Source: Haberlea rhodopensis
Taxonomy: Eukaryota; Streptophyta; Magnoliopsida; Lamiales; Gesneriaceae
Direction: 5' to 3'
DNA length: 64,000 nt
Assembly (NCBI GenBank): GCA_907163345.1
Contig: CAJQUN010000020.1
Location: 8,677,722 to 8,741,721, forward strand
Part shown: one piece after another, positions 34,179 through 47,299 of the stretch
Position numbering within the stretch: position 1 is the first letter of the stretch
Layout of the letters: each line of letters begins with the position of its first letter
Notes under the pieces: model-generated
Told to the model about the DNA's origin: nothing
What the model saw: only the letters and a program-made list of their open reading frames with translations
The model's database searches: none
Translations under genes and position numbers: made by a program

Positions 34179-34767
34179 TGGAAGAATTGCAAGAGGTACA
34201 AAGAAATGTCGGTGATGTCACCGGCATAGGCTTTGATATCAAAGACTGCACCAAAGATGAATCCGAACTGTTGCTGGTAAAGAACAAAATCAAACAAATG
34301 ACATTTGTTAAATCCAGCACAGTATATGAAACTGAAGCACCTACAATTCAAACGGGAGTCTCCTTCGGGGATCAAGGTTTGAGAAGAGGAATTGGGTACG
34401 TTAACCAAGCTAAAGAAAAGGCACCAGCAAGCTTTGTGTCTATCAGACCAAATCTAAAGGTGCAAGATCAAAGGCAAGGAAGACCATCCAATTACTTTAA
34501 CTCAAAACCAGTTCAACGAAGATATAGACTACCTTATAAGAATCAAAGGTTTCCATATCGCACACATTATCACACACAACATCGAAACAGATCAGCTCAC
34601 AGCACACCAGACACACACAAGCCATTAAAGCTGATACAAGTGTGGGTTCCCAAAGGGCTAATCCGTTCTAGACCCAAGTAGGATTGGGTACCAACAATAA
34701 TTATGTTTGATGACAGGTACCGAAGAATCCTTGATCAGACTGGTACCTAGACATTGGGTGTTCTCGT
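34179..34767 (+). pseudogene. Element P gag C-terminal tail and start of protease
   Basis: Matches the end of M gag: LEELQEVQRNVGDVTGIGFD, KIKQMTFVKSSTVYETEAPT, IGYVNQAKEKAPAS, a basic Arg/Tyr/His-rich tail and VWVPKGLIRSRPK, stop at 34679-34681. The protease then begins; its active site reads LDIGCSRH (about 34747-34770) where M and C have LDSGCSRH, so the catalytic serine is changed to isoleucine. Cut at 34772 by element G. Confidence 0.8.
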
Positions 34768-34772
34768 CACAT
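34768..34772. other. Target-site duplication of element G, left
   Basis: CACAT, repeated at 44682-44686. Joining the flanks rebuilds the protease reading GCSRHMTGN as in M. Confidence 0.95.
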
Positions 34773-37685
34773 TGTGAGGGCCTGGTCCTAATAAGAGGTT
34801 TAATTAACACACGATTGTTATATTAACGTAAACAGCGGAAGATTTAGTTAAAAACTTTCAAAAAGTGACCCTCAAATTTTTTCGCAGTTTGTTTCTAAAA
34901 CATTTCCGAATAGTGAAAATATGTATTTCCAGTTTTACATCTAACATGATATTCATCGCATAAGCATTACATATAATTTCTCAGTAAAGTAATACTTAAA
35001 AATACAGATACTCAGGTCATACCCCGGTAATTTAAAACATAAGTAAAAATACTAAACAAATACTGGGACTCAAAACATAAACCATATACCTGAGCTCTCT
35101 CTCAAAGAGCTCTGGTATTTATCGATGCTTCGTCTCGAGCATCCACAGTACGTCCACCTGTACCATCTGTCATGCCATACAACAAAGACATGACAGCCCC
35201 CCGCGAAGGGGGTCAGAACCCAGTACGAGAAACAGATAATATCACAGTGTATGACAAATAACATGCGATGCATGCCGTGCATGAATGCAAATGCATATGA
35301 AGGGTGTCAAATCTCGAATATCCATATCTCAGGAGTCCAAAGGAAGATCATCAATCACTCATCAGTGCTCGAGCAGGATGTGACACGCTCCGCGCTCCGA
35401 TCTATCTCTCAGTCGAGCCATTGGCGGTCCATCATCCTCGTGTCTGGGCGACGTCGGCACGCTCGTCGCTCCGGCATCACTCAGCTCACTCTTCCTGCCG
35501 AGCCAACGGCTGCCCATCATTCCCAGACACGCATCACAGATACCAAAGAAAAGATATAGGTACCAAGAAACGAATCGATAGGCTCAACATGACATGCTCA
35601 ATGTCCATGCGTGTCAATGCATCATGTAATATCATAATCTCATGTGATGCACCTCAAATCTCATTTCATCATATATCATGCAGTCAATGTACCATGTAAT
35701 TCACATACTGCAGATCAACTTATCACATAGTCACATAAGGAAAAAGTAATGACAAGTAAATCATACCCGGGAACATCACATGTCTTTGCCAGACATTGTG
35801 ATAAAACCCGTTTTCTACGTACCTCAAGCTGTTAGCTAATTACCAAGTGATCCTCGACTCAATCTCAGGATTAATAAACCTGGTCATAACAGTTCCAAAT
35901 ACAACATAATGTCACATACTAGCCTTAAACATATCAAATAAAACTCAAACTTAGACCCAAAACCAATTCTCTAAATTTCAGCCTACGCAACCGTAGAGAT
36001 CGGCTCATAACTTGTCCGATACTTAATAAAATCACATGGGTCCAATTTATTTTCAAAGATAACTCAGAAATGAACATTTCATCAGTTCAACTCATCTTCA
36101 AATTCGTTCATTTAGCCTAGGTAAAATGGCCACGAACAATCTGCTGGAAGAACAGGACAATTCACCAAATTCCAGCCTAACCCATTTTTGTATAGAAATC
36201 ATAATAAATTCATATGACATCCAAATGACTTGAGGCTAGTGGGAAAATCACGAAAACTCAATGTACGAAAGTTCATATTTGAAGTCCAGAAGCTAGTTCG
36301 CTCATCTAGAGGCACATGCAAAACAAAGTATGACAGTGTTGAAAATACCTATACACTCTGTTTTTACAGAGTGAGCAGTTCTAGGAAAAAAGTGCATATC
36401 TTGCACAAATAAACTCCAAATCATGTGAGGCCAGTTTCTAAGGCAAGATAACGCAACGTTTTACAACCTTTATTCAGAAACCAAGGTCAGAATCGTAGCA
36501 ACGTTTGCCCAGATTTACCAAGAACACACTGCATGTGCAACCCGCCTACATGCATGTTCCAGATTGTGCACCTTGTGGTAAAAACATCATAACTCATTCA
36601 TTTTAAGTCCAAATCGTCTCAAATTTTAACCACAGGACGAAAGCACATATATCTACAACTTGTATTTGAATACCAACATCAAATTCGGAAACCAATTTAC
36701 CCAGAAACTCGAAGAACAGAACATAAATGAACTCGCATGCACTAAATTTCCAGATTTTACACATATTAGTAAAATGTTCATAACTGTTTCATCAGAATTC
36801 CATATTAGTCGAATTTAATGTCAAATCGAAGGTATTCCAACAAGATACAACTTGTATTTGAACCACAACCTCAAATTCAAAACTTAACTAAACCCAAAAT
36901 TCGAAATAACAGATACATGCATGCTGAAATCTGTTGCACACTTTTTGACAGCAAGATTTCTCTCTTCAATTCCAACTCAAATGCAATAATTCGAACCATT
37001 TCAGTTTATAAACTCAATTAAAACCTTTATACCTTCAATTGGTCGATATTTGAAACCAAAACAAGAGCCAAAGTCGTCCTAAGCTCAAGGATTCAGCCCA
37101 CCCGTGCCAAAATGCACAAACCCATTTTTGCTTCTTGCATTTGCTGAATTCTACATCGTTTGCTTCTTCCTCTCAAGTTCTTTCTCTAATTCGGTTTTCC
37201 TATCTTGTTTTTTCCCAAATCCACCATTGCATGTGACATGCACTCAAAAAAATGCTAGAGGATTTATGCTAAGAAGGGCTGATGGTTCGAACACTTAGAG
37301 GAGAGAAGGGGAGAGAAGAAAGTGGAAAGTGGAGAGATGTTTTATGACTTACATGCAAAAACCAAAAGAATATAAGTCTGAATACTCAAGGTAGGCGTTG
37401 GAAACTAGGAGCATTTTATATATATTTTTAATTATTTGATGCATTGTGGAATCCATGTGTCCATACATCATTACCTTGCAAGATTATTGGTCCAAAATCA
37501 TGTATTAAACATGAGTTAAATTAATTAGTGGCATGTGTTCATGCACATGCTCATGCACTAAAACCTGTTCCACTAGTTGGTCGACTCATCGCAGTCCGGA
37601 ATTCCTTATTTCAAATTTGCACTTTTAATTATCCGGGTTTGCTTAATCATCGTTAATCCGGATTAATTAGCATTGGGGCCTTACA
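34773..37685 (-). repeat. 3' LTR of element G (full length)
   Basis: 2913 bp; minus strand starts TGTAAGGCCCCAATGC and ends CAGGCCCTCACA. Contains a TATA-like run (37415-37429), the GAGGTACGTAG motif (35816-35826, minus) and a CCCCCC-GCGAA-GGGGG hairpin beside CTGTC at 35190-35212. Small open frames inside occur in both LTR copies and look incidental. Confidence 0.9.
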
Positions 37686-37720
37686 TTTCTTCCCCTCTTA
37701 AAAAGATTTCGTCCTCGAAA
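37686..37720 (-). other. Polypurine tract region of element G
   Basis: Minus strand reads GAGGACGAAATCTTT then TTAAGAGGGGAAGAAA immediately before the LTR start, the standard arrangement in Tekay-like Ty3 elements. Confidence 0.85.
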
Positions 37721-39990
37721 TCGCAAAACTGAGTATAACTCAATAAATCAAAACATATGGGTGTCTCAATCTCATTCATAGATACATAAGGATCATCATG
37801 TATCAATGACAACTGTTGTGGTCGTCTCAACGATCTACCACTTAATCAAATTTCTCTATGATTTCACAAAGTTCAAAATATCGAGGCAACATCAATCCTC
37901 ACTTAACGAATCATAATGATCATCGCAAAGGTAATATCTTTGTATTTACCTGATTCTCAACTCGTAGGCTAACGATATATTTCTCTTTGGCGTAGCAAAT
38001 CTACTCACCTTAAACCAATTTCAATGTTTTCACAGAAATTTTTATCGTTCCTGGCATATTTCTCTAAAATCTTAAGTTATGCCAAAATTTCTTATCAATT
38101 TTCTATCATCACATCAGCGATCGGTAATTCTGGCTCTGCAAAACCTGAAATGATGCCATCCCAAAAGTTTTCTGAAACATAGATTATAGGAAAATTCTAC
38201 TGGTGAATAGTGATTTCTGTCAATTCCCACTAAATTCACCACTATTAATCGAGACATATCTTCCAAGGTCTGGATATTTTCTCAGTGGATCCATCTGTAT
38301 GGGTATGCTAAGCAATACTCATTGCTAACTTAGTATCCATTACATTATGAAAATAGTTTCGAATTCTGGTATATCATCGGATCTCAATCAGATACATTTA
38401 TTACAGAAACTCACTGTAACTAAACCACATTATCCATATCTTAAACATGTCGTCTTCTCATAGAAATATAGACTATCACATGAAATCAATATATTGTATT
38501 GAATAGTCAATCAATTTCTATTCAACTTGTTTCACAATCTCTGTTTGTAAATATTTGAGCTATAAAACTCAAAACTAGAAATTCCCAAATCATTGTGGTA
38601 CTTACAAATCCTGTACTATCCCATTAGGTCTCGTATTTTTATCTTGACCTGCAGGCATGTCAAACAATTTGCCACAAAATTCAAAAATTTCTCTTTATAC
38701 CATCTCATCATAAATAGGATCTCGAGAATGATACATCTCATCATTCCCAGAATAACACAATGTTCTCTATAGTGTGCTTTCTGTTGTAATACGTCTTTCA
38801 AATCAGTAAAATTCGATGCTATATACTGATTTTTCATTCGCAACCACCACTAAATGGTATACTAAATTTACTTGGTTGATAAGACAGAACCAATTTCTTC
38901 AATCAATATCTGTATGAGTCTGTCCTTCGAGTCCTTCCGATCGTCAAAATCAGAGGTTATCAAACTGCAAAGCAAACATCGATGCTACCATTGCACCTTG
39001 GACATTTAGGTTCAGTGCATCTGCTACTAGTTTCATTTTCCTTGATTTATATTGACTATCAAAGTCAAATTCTTTAATAAATCCAGTCATCGCTTATATC
39101 TCAAGAATATGCAATCATCTTTTCATGATACATTAGAACATATCTTCGAATCTTTGACATACGTATTTGCACAACTACATATCTCCCTGAACCAGTTAAA
39201 CCAAAACAACATTGGGGTTGTAGTCCATTTCATTTCAGTTATGAAAACTGCCTTCTCATTCATCTGACCAAACGAATATCAAATTTCTTCTTGGTCAATT
39301 AGTTCATAAGACAGGCTATCCTAGAATATCCTTCCGTAAAAGCCTGTAGTATCTGTCAAAATTCATAAAACTTTTCATCTTGAGTACAATGATTGGTCTT
39401 GGCCAAATTAGTACTATCTTTACTTTACTGGAATCAACAGGTATCTGGTGAGATTATATCACCTATCCCAAAACAACACTTGATTCAACCAAGATTTACA
39501 TTTCAATAACTTGGTACACCCTTTGAACTTCACGAAGCGTCTGAAAAATCAATCACATGTGTTCTGTGGGGTTCCTTCCGGATCTCGTATACACTAGTAT
39601 ACCACTGATGAATATGATTACACTTCCGCCCAAAAGTTACGAAAAATTTTATTCATCAAATGCATAACTCTACCGGTATAGTTGTCAGACCTCACGACAT
39701 TTCAAAAAAATTCAAAATGTCTATATCTGGTTTGACCAATTGCCTAGAGAACATTTTCTCTTCTGACTCAAACTGATGGTAACCAGAGTAAAAATCGTTC
39801 TTCTTATACATTAAAGTTCCTTACAACTTGATCAGTTACTTTTCGATCTTAGGCAGTGGGTATTTATTCTTGACAATAGCCCAATTCAACTACCTTTAAT
39901 CGATACACATCTTCATCATATCATTTTTTCTTCTTCACGAACGATACTAATGTTACCTCAAGGTGACATACTCAGACATATGTACCAGTA
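37721..39990 (-). pseudogene. Element G pol remnants (RT, RNase H, integrase) in fragments
   Basis: Recognisable only in short pieces on the minus strand. About 38640-38760: an integrase zinc-finger echo (KFLNFVANCLTCLQVK). About 39430-39950: RT echoes, including a VKKKDG-like run, KYPLPKI, YSGYHQF, RHFEF, LMNKIF and KFKGCTKLLKCKSWLNQV, in the right order but in many frames with internal stops. Loss of similarity is far heavier than in A or H. The 37721-38600 part, where integrase core and chromodomain should be, gives nothing readable. Confidence 0.65.
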
Positions 39991-42069
39991 TCGAGGATAT
40001 TCAGCAACTATTCATATATCTGTCAACTCTGCTGATGACATTCCGTACAGTGCTCTCGATATCAAATCTATTCCTTGTCATCAACGAATAGTTAAAATCA
40101 ATTTCCTTCTTTAGTGAAAATTCTTTCATTTCCTCAGGAAAATCTTGGTAGGTTTTCTTACCTCTATAATATCAGTCAACCTCGACTCTTTTTGATAAGC
40201 ATCAACTGCTTATTATCAAATATCCCTTGGTTTCCAAGTATTTCAACCACAATATTTCCATAGCTGACACTATCTTAGCTTGCTATTCGTGGCTGTAAAC
40301 ATTTCATTTGTATCCACAAGACGGTTAAAAATTCATTATACCGTGAAATCAACTTACGATATCCTCAAAATTTATCAGAGTATCCATGCCCTTGATACAA
40401 TCAAAACCATATTTCGACAACATCATTTCATTCAAATCCACAGCACTATCAACAAACTGTAATCTGCAGTTCACTATTACAAGTGTGGATAGTATAATTA
40501 TCATTGCTGGTGTATTTTCCCAATCATCATTATCAATGCACATTTGATGCAATATATGAAACCAATGATTTTATCTCAAATCAAACTCGTGCCGTATGAC
40601 CAATACCCAACATGTATCTGTGATCACTAGCATCTCTATCATTGCCAAAATCGAAATGGTTATATATCCTGGAGACATCTCAATCCCATTGTCAAGGTAT
40701 ACTCTCTGGTCTACAGGTAATTAACTGCTGCTGAAACTGAGTGGTCGTGAAGAATAACCACCATGATATCTACCCCTAGCTCAGGGTATTTGTTGTTATG
40801 GATTGTTGTTATGGCTGCATCTATTCCTGAGCACTTCATGGACATGCTCTGACTGGCCACAATCGCTATCAGTTCCTATTATTCTTTCAAATAGATCAGT
40901 AGATATTTACATCCACAGTGACCTCGAAAAGTTTGGTATTCTACAATCTCATTGTACCTCTAGAACTACTAGAGCTGGATAAATTTGAGTGATACTTCTG
41001 AAACTTTTCCAGGATTACTTGGATTATCCCAATGATAGTCACTTCATTAATCTTTAATCCAGTTCTAATTACTTCGCACCACATTGGTGTATTATTCCTT
41101 AGTCAATATCTAATCTCTTCACTAGTGAATCGATATTGAGATTAAGCAGATATTTCCATTTCTCAAGTCCACGATAATCAATTAACGTTTTCTATGTCAT
41201 CAACATGGCATTCTCGTAAACATATTTTCCCGTAACAGAAAGAGAAAAATCGTCATCTGTCACTACTATTACTCTAGATATTCTCATCTAAAAAAGTTCA
41301 TAGTGAAGTTTTTATTCATAGTTCGGACACATAAACTGGAACTAAATTACGACAGTCCCCAAATCCAACTCCTCATTCAAACCAATTCTCGTTGTTTCTC
41401 ACAACAACTATACTCGATCCTTCAATTCAAAAAAATTGCTAATTTCAATATCCTCAAGTTCTAAATTCTCATCTTGGCGTACACAGGTTTTGACATAAAC
41501 TCATACGTATAACTTTGGTCTTTCAGACTTAAGTTCCTGATGTCAATCGCCAAAATGCGTTTTAATTTGTTCTAGTGTCATCCCACTAATCACAAGGATA
41601 AGTCCCAAAGTGATAAAAATTTTCAATAACACTAAGTTAAATCAATTCACAGTTTAAAGTGCCTACATGTACTAGATGGCTCTTAAAGTCTGTATCGCTA
41701 CAACCTGTCCAACACTAACTGTTCATCATAAAATGAAAACATCATACACAATCTCAAGTCATAAATGTTCTCATCACTTATTCTACATCATCATCCGGTC
41801 AGCAACTATCAGTGCTAACAAATAAATTTTTCAAATTCTCTAGAATATATGCAACTCAGCATTCAAATTCTCTAGATTATATGCAACTCAGCATATTAAA
41901 ATTTTCAGAGACAAGACATCTAGTTATCCCTGCTTACTAATCCAGTACATGCATAAAATCTCATTAGCAGACAAGAGCATATAAATCAGATAGTCAGACA
42001 TATGCACAAACAATTCATTTGTGTCTATACTCAGTGTCCTAACTCTAGTTCGAGCATATCCCAGATTAT
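39991..42069 (-). other. Element G 5' internal region, no readable coding sequence
   Basis: This is where gag and protease should lie. I find no convincing gag, zinc knuckle or protease motif, only AT-rich sequence with frequent stops in all frames. A local duplication of TTCAAATTCTCTAGA lies near 41832-41878. Confidence 0.6.
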
Positions 42070-42081
42070 GCTCTGATACCA
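42070..42081 (-). other. Primer-binding site of element G
   Basis: TGGTATCAGAGC on the minus strand, two bases from the LTR end CCCTCACA; exact tRNA-Met primer complement. Confidence 0.9.
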
Positions 42082-42083
42082 AC

Positions 42084-44681
42084 TGTGAGGGCCTGGTCCT
42101 AATAAGAGGTTTAATTAACACACGATTGTTATATTAACGTAAACAGCGGAAGATTTAGTTAAAAACTTTCAAAAAGTGACCCTCAAATTTTTTCGCAGTT
42201 TGTTTCTAAAACATTTCCGAATAGTGAAAATATGTATTTCCAGTTTTACATCTAACATGATATTCATCGCATAAGCATTACATATAATTTCTCAGTAAAG
42301 TAATACTTAAAAATACAGATACTCAGGTCATACCCCGGTAATTTAAAACATAAGTAAAAATACTAAACAAATACTGGGACTCAAAACATAAACCATATAC
42401 CTCAGCTCGCTCTCAAGGAGCTCTGGTATTTATCGATGCTTCGTCTCGAGCATCCACAGTACGTCCACCTGTACCATCTGTCACTCTCTCTCCTGCCGAG
42501 CCAACGGCTGCCCATCATCCCCAGACACGCATCACAGATACCAAAGAAAGATATAGGTACCAAGAAACGAATCGATAGGCTCAACATGACATGCTCAATG
42601 TCCATGCGTGTCAATGCATCATGCAATATCATAATCTCATGTGATGCACCTCAAATCTCATGTCATCATATATCATGCAGTCAATGTACCATGTAATTCA
42701 CATACTGCAGATCAACTTATCACATAGTCACATAAGGAACAAGTAATGACAAGTAAATCATACCCGGGAACATCACATGTCTTTGCCAGACATTGTGATA
42801 AAACCCGTTTTCTACGTACCTCAAGCTGTTAGCTAATTACCAAGTGATCCTCGACTCAATCTCAGGATTAATAAACCTGGCCATAACAGTTCCAAATACA
42901 ACATAATGTCACATACTAGCCTTAAACATATCAAATAAAACTCAAACTTAGACCCAAAACCAATTCTCTAAATTTCAGCCTACGCAACCGTAGAGATCGG
43001 CTCATAACTTGTCCGATACTTAATAAAATCACATGGGTCCAATTTATTTTCAAAGATAACTCAAAAATGAACATTTCATCAGTTCAACTCATCTTCAAAT
43101 TCGTTCATTTAGCCTAGGTAAAATGGCCACGAACAATCTGCTGGAAAAACAGGACAATTCACCAAATTCCAGCCTAACCCATTTTTGTATAGAAATCATA
43201 ATAAATTCATATGACATCCAAATGACTTGAGGCTAGTGGGAAAATCACGAAAACTCAATGTACGAAAGTTCATATTTGAAGTCCAGAAGCTAGTTCGCTC
43301 ATCTAGAGGCACATGCAAAACAAAGTATGGCAGTGTTGAAAATACCTATACACTCTGTTTTTACAGAGTGAGCAGTTCTAGGAAAAAGTGCATATCTTGC
43401 ACAAATAAACTCCAAATCATGTGAGGCCAGTTTCTAATGCAAGATAACTCAACGTTTTACAACCTTTATGCAGAAACCAAGGTCAGAATCGTAGCAAAGT
43501 TTGCCCAGATTTACCAAGTACACACTGCATGTGCAACCCGCCTACATGCATGTTCCAGATTGTGCACCTTGTGGTAAAAACATCATAACTCATTCATTTA
43601 AGTCCAAATCGTCTCAAATTTTAACCACAGGACGAAAGCACATATATCTACAACTTGTATTTGAATACCAACATCAAATTCGGAAACTAATTTACCCAGA
43701 AACTCGAAGAACAGAACATAAATGAACTCGCATGCACTAAATTTCCAGATTTTACACATATTAGTAAAATGTTCATAACTGTTTCATCAGAATTCCATAT
43801 TAGTCGAATTTAATGTCAAATCGAAGGTATTCCAACAAGCTACAACTTGTATTTGAACCACAACCTCAAATTCAAAACTTAACTAAACCCAAAATTCGAA
43901 ATAACAGATACATGCATGCTGAAATCTGTTGCACACTTTTTGACAGCAAGATTTCTCTCTTCAATTCCAACTCAAATGCAATAATTCGAACCATTTCAGT
44001 TTATAAACTCAATGAAAACCTTTATACCTTCAATTGGTCGATATTTGAAGCCAAAACAAGAGCCAAAGTCGTCCTAAGCTCAAGGATTCAGCCCACCCGT
44101 GCCAAAATGCACAAACCCATTTTTGCTTCTTGCATTTGCTGAATTCTACATCGTTTGCTTCTTCCTCTCAAGTTCTTTCTCTAATTCGGTTTTCCTATCT
44201 TGGTTCCTTCCCAAATCCACCATTGCATGTGACATGCACTCAAAAAAATGCTAGAGGATTTATGCTAAGAAGGGCTGATGGTTCGAACACTTAGAGGAGA
44301 GAAGGGGAGAGAAGAAAGTGGAAAGTGGAGAGATGTTTTATGACTTACATGCAAAAACCAAAAGAATATAAGTCTGAATACTCAAGGTAGGCGTTGGAAA
44401 CTAGGAGCATTTTATATATATTTTTAATTATTTGATGCATTGTGGAATCCATGTGTCCATACATCATTACCTTGCAAGATTATTGGTCCAAAATCATGTA
44501 TTAAACATGAGTTAAATTAATTAGTGGCATGTGTTCATGCACATGCTCATGCACTAAAACCTGTTCCACTAGTTGGTCGACTCATCGCAGTCCGGAATTC
44601 CTTATTTCAAATTTGCACTTTTAATTATCCGGGTTTGCTTAATCATCGTTAATCCGGATTAATTAGCATTGGGGCCTTACA
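42084..44681 (-). repeat. 5' LTR of element G (with 315-bp deletion)
   Basis: 2598 bp. Matches the 3' LTR except for loss of sequence corresponding to about 35163-35500, which removes the CCCCCC/GGGGG hairpin block. About 25 single-base differences remain by eye. Confidence 0.9.
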
Positions 44682-45934
44682 CACATGACTGGAAACATCG
44701 AGCTGTTGTCTGAAGTCATAGAATGTACTGGACCCAAGATCATCTTCAGGGATAACTCAAAGGGTAAGACCGTGGGCAAGGGTAAGATTGTCCATGGTAA
44801 TATTATTATCAATGATGTGCTGTTAGTTGAAAATCTATGCTATAATCTGATTAGTATAAGTCAACTATGTGATAATGGTTATGCTGTAGAATTTCACAAA
44901 CACACTTGCACTGTTAAATTGTCAGAAGGTATGACCATGCTTGTAGGAATCAGAAATGGAAATACGTATAAGATTAACTGGAATTCTGCTCAAACTGATA
45001 ATCCTACATGCTTCATCGTGAATAATGATAATAAACACTGGCTATGGCATAAACGCTTGAATCATCTCAATTTTAAGACTATTTCTAGCCTGTGTAAACA
45101 TGATTTAGTCATCGGTCTGCCCAAGATCGACTTTGCTAAGGATAAGATCTGTGAAGCTTGCCAAATGGGCAAACAGATCAGATCATCCTTCAAAAACAAG
45201 AATGCCAAATCCTCCTCACGCTGCTTAGAACTATTGCATATGGACTTGTTTGGTCCTATACCAATAACAAGTTTAGGGGGAATGCGGTATACTCTTGTTG
45301 TTATTGATGATTACTCACGTTTTACTTGGACTATATTTTTGAGCAGTAAAGATCAGACCGGTCCGAAATTGATCAAGCTGCTGAAACGCACTCAGAATGA
45401 GAAATCATCAAGCATAGATAGGATTCGAAGTGACAAAGGCACTGGATTTTCAAATCAGAATCTTGAATCCTTTCTAGAAGATCAAGGAATTAAGCATGAA
45501 TTTTCAGCTGCTCGAACTCCTCAACAAAATGGAGTTGCAGAACGAAGGAACAGAACCCTTAAAGAGGCAGCAAGAACAATGCTTGCTGATTTTGGAATTT
45601 CACAAAAGTTCTGGGCAGAAGCTGTAAATACTGCTTGCTACACTCAAAATCGGTCTATGATTAACAAGAAGTTGAATCTTACTACATATGAAGTATGGAC
45701 TGGTAACAGACCGCCTATCTCTCATCTTCATGTATTTGGCTGCAAATGCTTCGTTCACAACAATGGTAAGAACCATCTTACAGCATTTGAAGCTAAATCA
45801 GATAATGGGATATTTTTAGGATATTCATCAAATAGCAAAGTTTTTCGAGTTTTCAATAATCGCACTTTAACTGTAGAAGAATCAGTTCATGTAGTTTTTG
45901 ATGAATCTTTATGTATTGAGGGTAACAAGGAATC
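44682..45934 (+). pseudogene. Element P protease and integrase
   Basis: One open frame of 416 codons up to the joint with H: MTGNIELLSEV, GNIIINDVLLVENLCYNLIS, zinc finger HKRLNHLNF and CEACQMGKQ, first catalytic region LLHMDLFGPIPITSLGGMRY, VVIDDYSRFTWTIFL, SDKGTGFSNQ (second Asp region, with Gly at the residue that is Glu/Asp in C/M), TPQQNGVAERRNRTLKEAAR, HVFGCKCFVHNNGKNHL and FNNRTLTVEESVHVVFDE. Unlike M this stretch has no frameshift. It ends at 45934, where LTR H begins. Confidence 0.9.
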
Positions 45935-47053
45935 TGTGATATCACCGAAATAATTATGTGTGTAATCATGCAATTAAAGGTTATTAATTGTGAGCCTATG
46001 TGTTAAAGGCATGTTTTATGTGGGGGCGTTATATTTATTCTGATGATGTGGTTAGGGAGCATGTTAGGTTTTTTTTTTATTGTTGTATTGATGTAGTAGA
46101 ATTATAAAATATCAAGGGGAGATATTTTTATACATCGTATGAAATACCGGGACACAATTAAACACCACAAAACCACCCTACATGCAACCACCCTACCCCC
46201 ACTTGCATGCAACCCACGCCCCTCCCCTGTGTTTTTCTGGAAGCTGATTGACCAAGTAGGCCTTTTTGCACTTAGATATTTTCACTTTTGTCTATTCCAA
46301 AAACCTTCTTCTTCATTCCTTCATTTCGTCTGCAATTTGAGCTGCTATTAGGAAGAAAGTGATCGGATTTTACTTACCTTTTCTTGACGAAAATCGAAGA
46401 GCAAAAGTGGTGAGGAATCACGCTGGTTCACCAGCTTTTTCGTTTTATGCATGTATGTTCTTCATAGCAGTTTTGGCATGTTAGTGTTAGGTTTGATGAA
46501 ACCTTGTTATGAATACTTGTAAGTAATGTTTATGAAGCCCCTAGCATGTTTTGTTAAGTAACATACATGCTTTATGTGTTAGATTTTCGTTTGTGAAAAG
46601 AGCTCCTCAAAAATCTGGGCAAGGGAAGTGCCCTGTTTGTATGTTGAGTAGGAGTTTTATTATGAAGATTTGAAGCATGCTAGCTTAGGTTTTGAGTAAA
46701 CCTTTGACGTGAATACATACATGGTAGTTTGGTGAAATTACCAGAATATTTTTTTGAGCATGAACTACGGGTTATGTGGTAGTTTCATTGCTATAAAGAT
46801 GCATGTTCGAGAATTCTGGGCTGAGTAATTATGCCCTGTTTTTCAGAAGGGTTGGTCGAGTACTGATGTAAATGGGTAATTGTAACGCATGTGGGTTGGA
46901 GTTTAGGGTATAAATTTGATATGAATACACTCAGGGTAGTGTATTGTAGCTGCTAGCATAATTGTTTAAGCATGTGGTGTATTTTATATGCTAGATGTAA
47001 GGGTATGAAAATAGGTGTTCGAGAATTCTGGAATGGTGTTTCTCGAACAGAGC

Positions 47054-47145
47054 ATCTCGATCGATCGAGCGAGGCAGAACCTTGGCTTTGAAAGAAGGCG
47101 TCTTCTCGATCGATCGAAAAGAGGGGCCGATCGATCGAGAGACCC
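47054..47145. repeat. Cluster of CGATCGATCG palindromes in LTR H
   Basis: Three exact copies near 47056, 47107 and 47129. The first is followed by GAGCGAGGCAGAACC, as in LTR A and the Athila LTR. Confidence 0.9.
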
Positions 47146-47299
47146 AGAATGTTGAAAAATATAAATTGTTATATTTTGTTAAATATTTTGATATTGGATT
47201 GTAATGAGGCATCTAATATTGTGTTGTACACTGGTGTAGAGCCTTCACAGACAGCTACACAGCGCAGGGGATAGAGTCCCGCAACACACTACATTTTGG

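Larger units (their letters stand above)
34773..44681 (-). mobile_element. Ty3 element G: intact LTR pair and TSD, eroded interior
   Basis: 9909 bp, minus strand. LTRs at 34773-37685 (3') and 42084-44681 (5'), tRNA-Met primer site at 42070-42081, polypurine tract at 37686-37720, CACAT on both sides. The LTRs appear about 99% identical outside one 315-bp deletion, yet the 4.4-kb interior holds only shattered pol traces. It is best explained as a non-autonomous element that moved recently with help from active relatives. Confidence 0.9.

Noticed and set aside
34773..44681. Duplicate small open frames in both G LTRs as a gene family
   Set aside because: They are the same LTR sequence twice, with no family match or codon bias.
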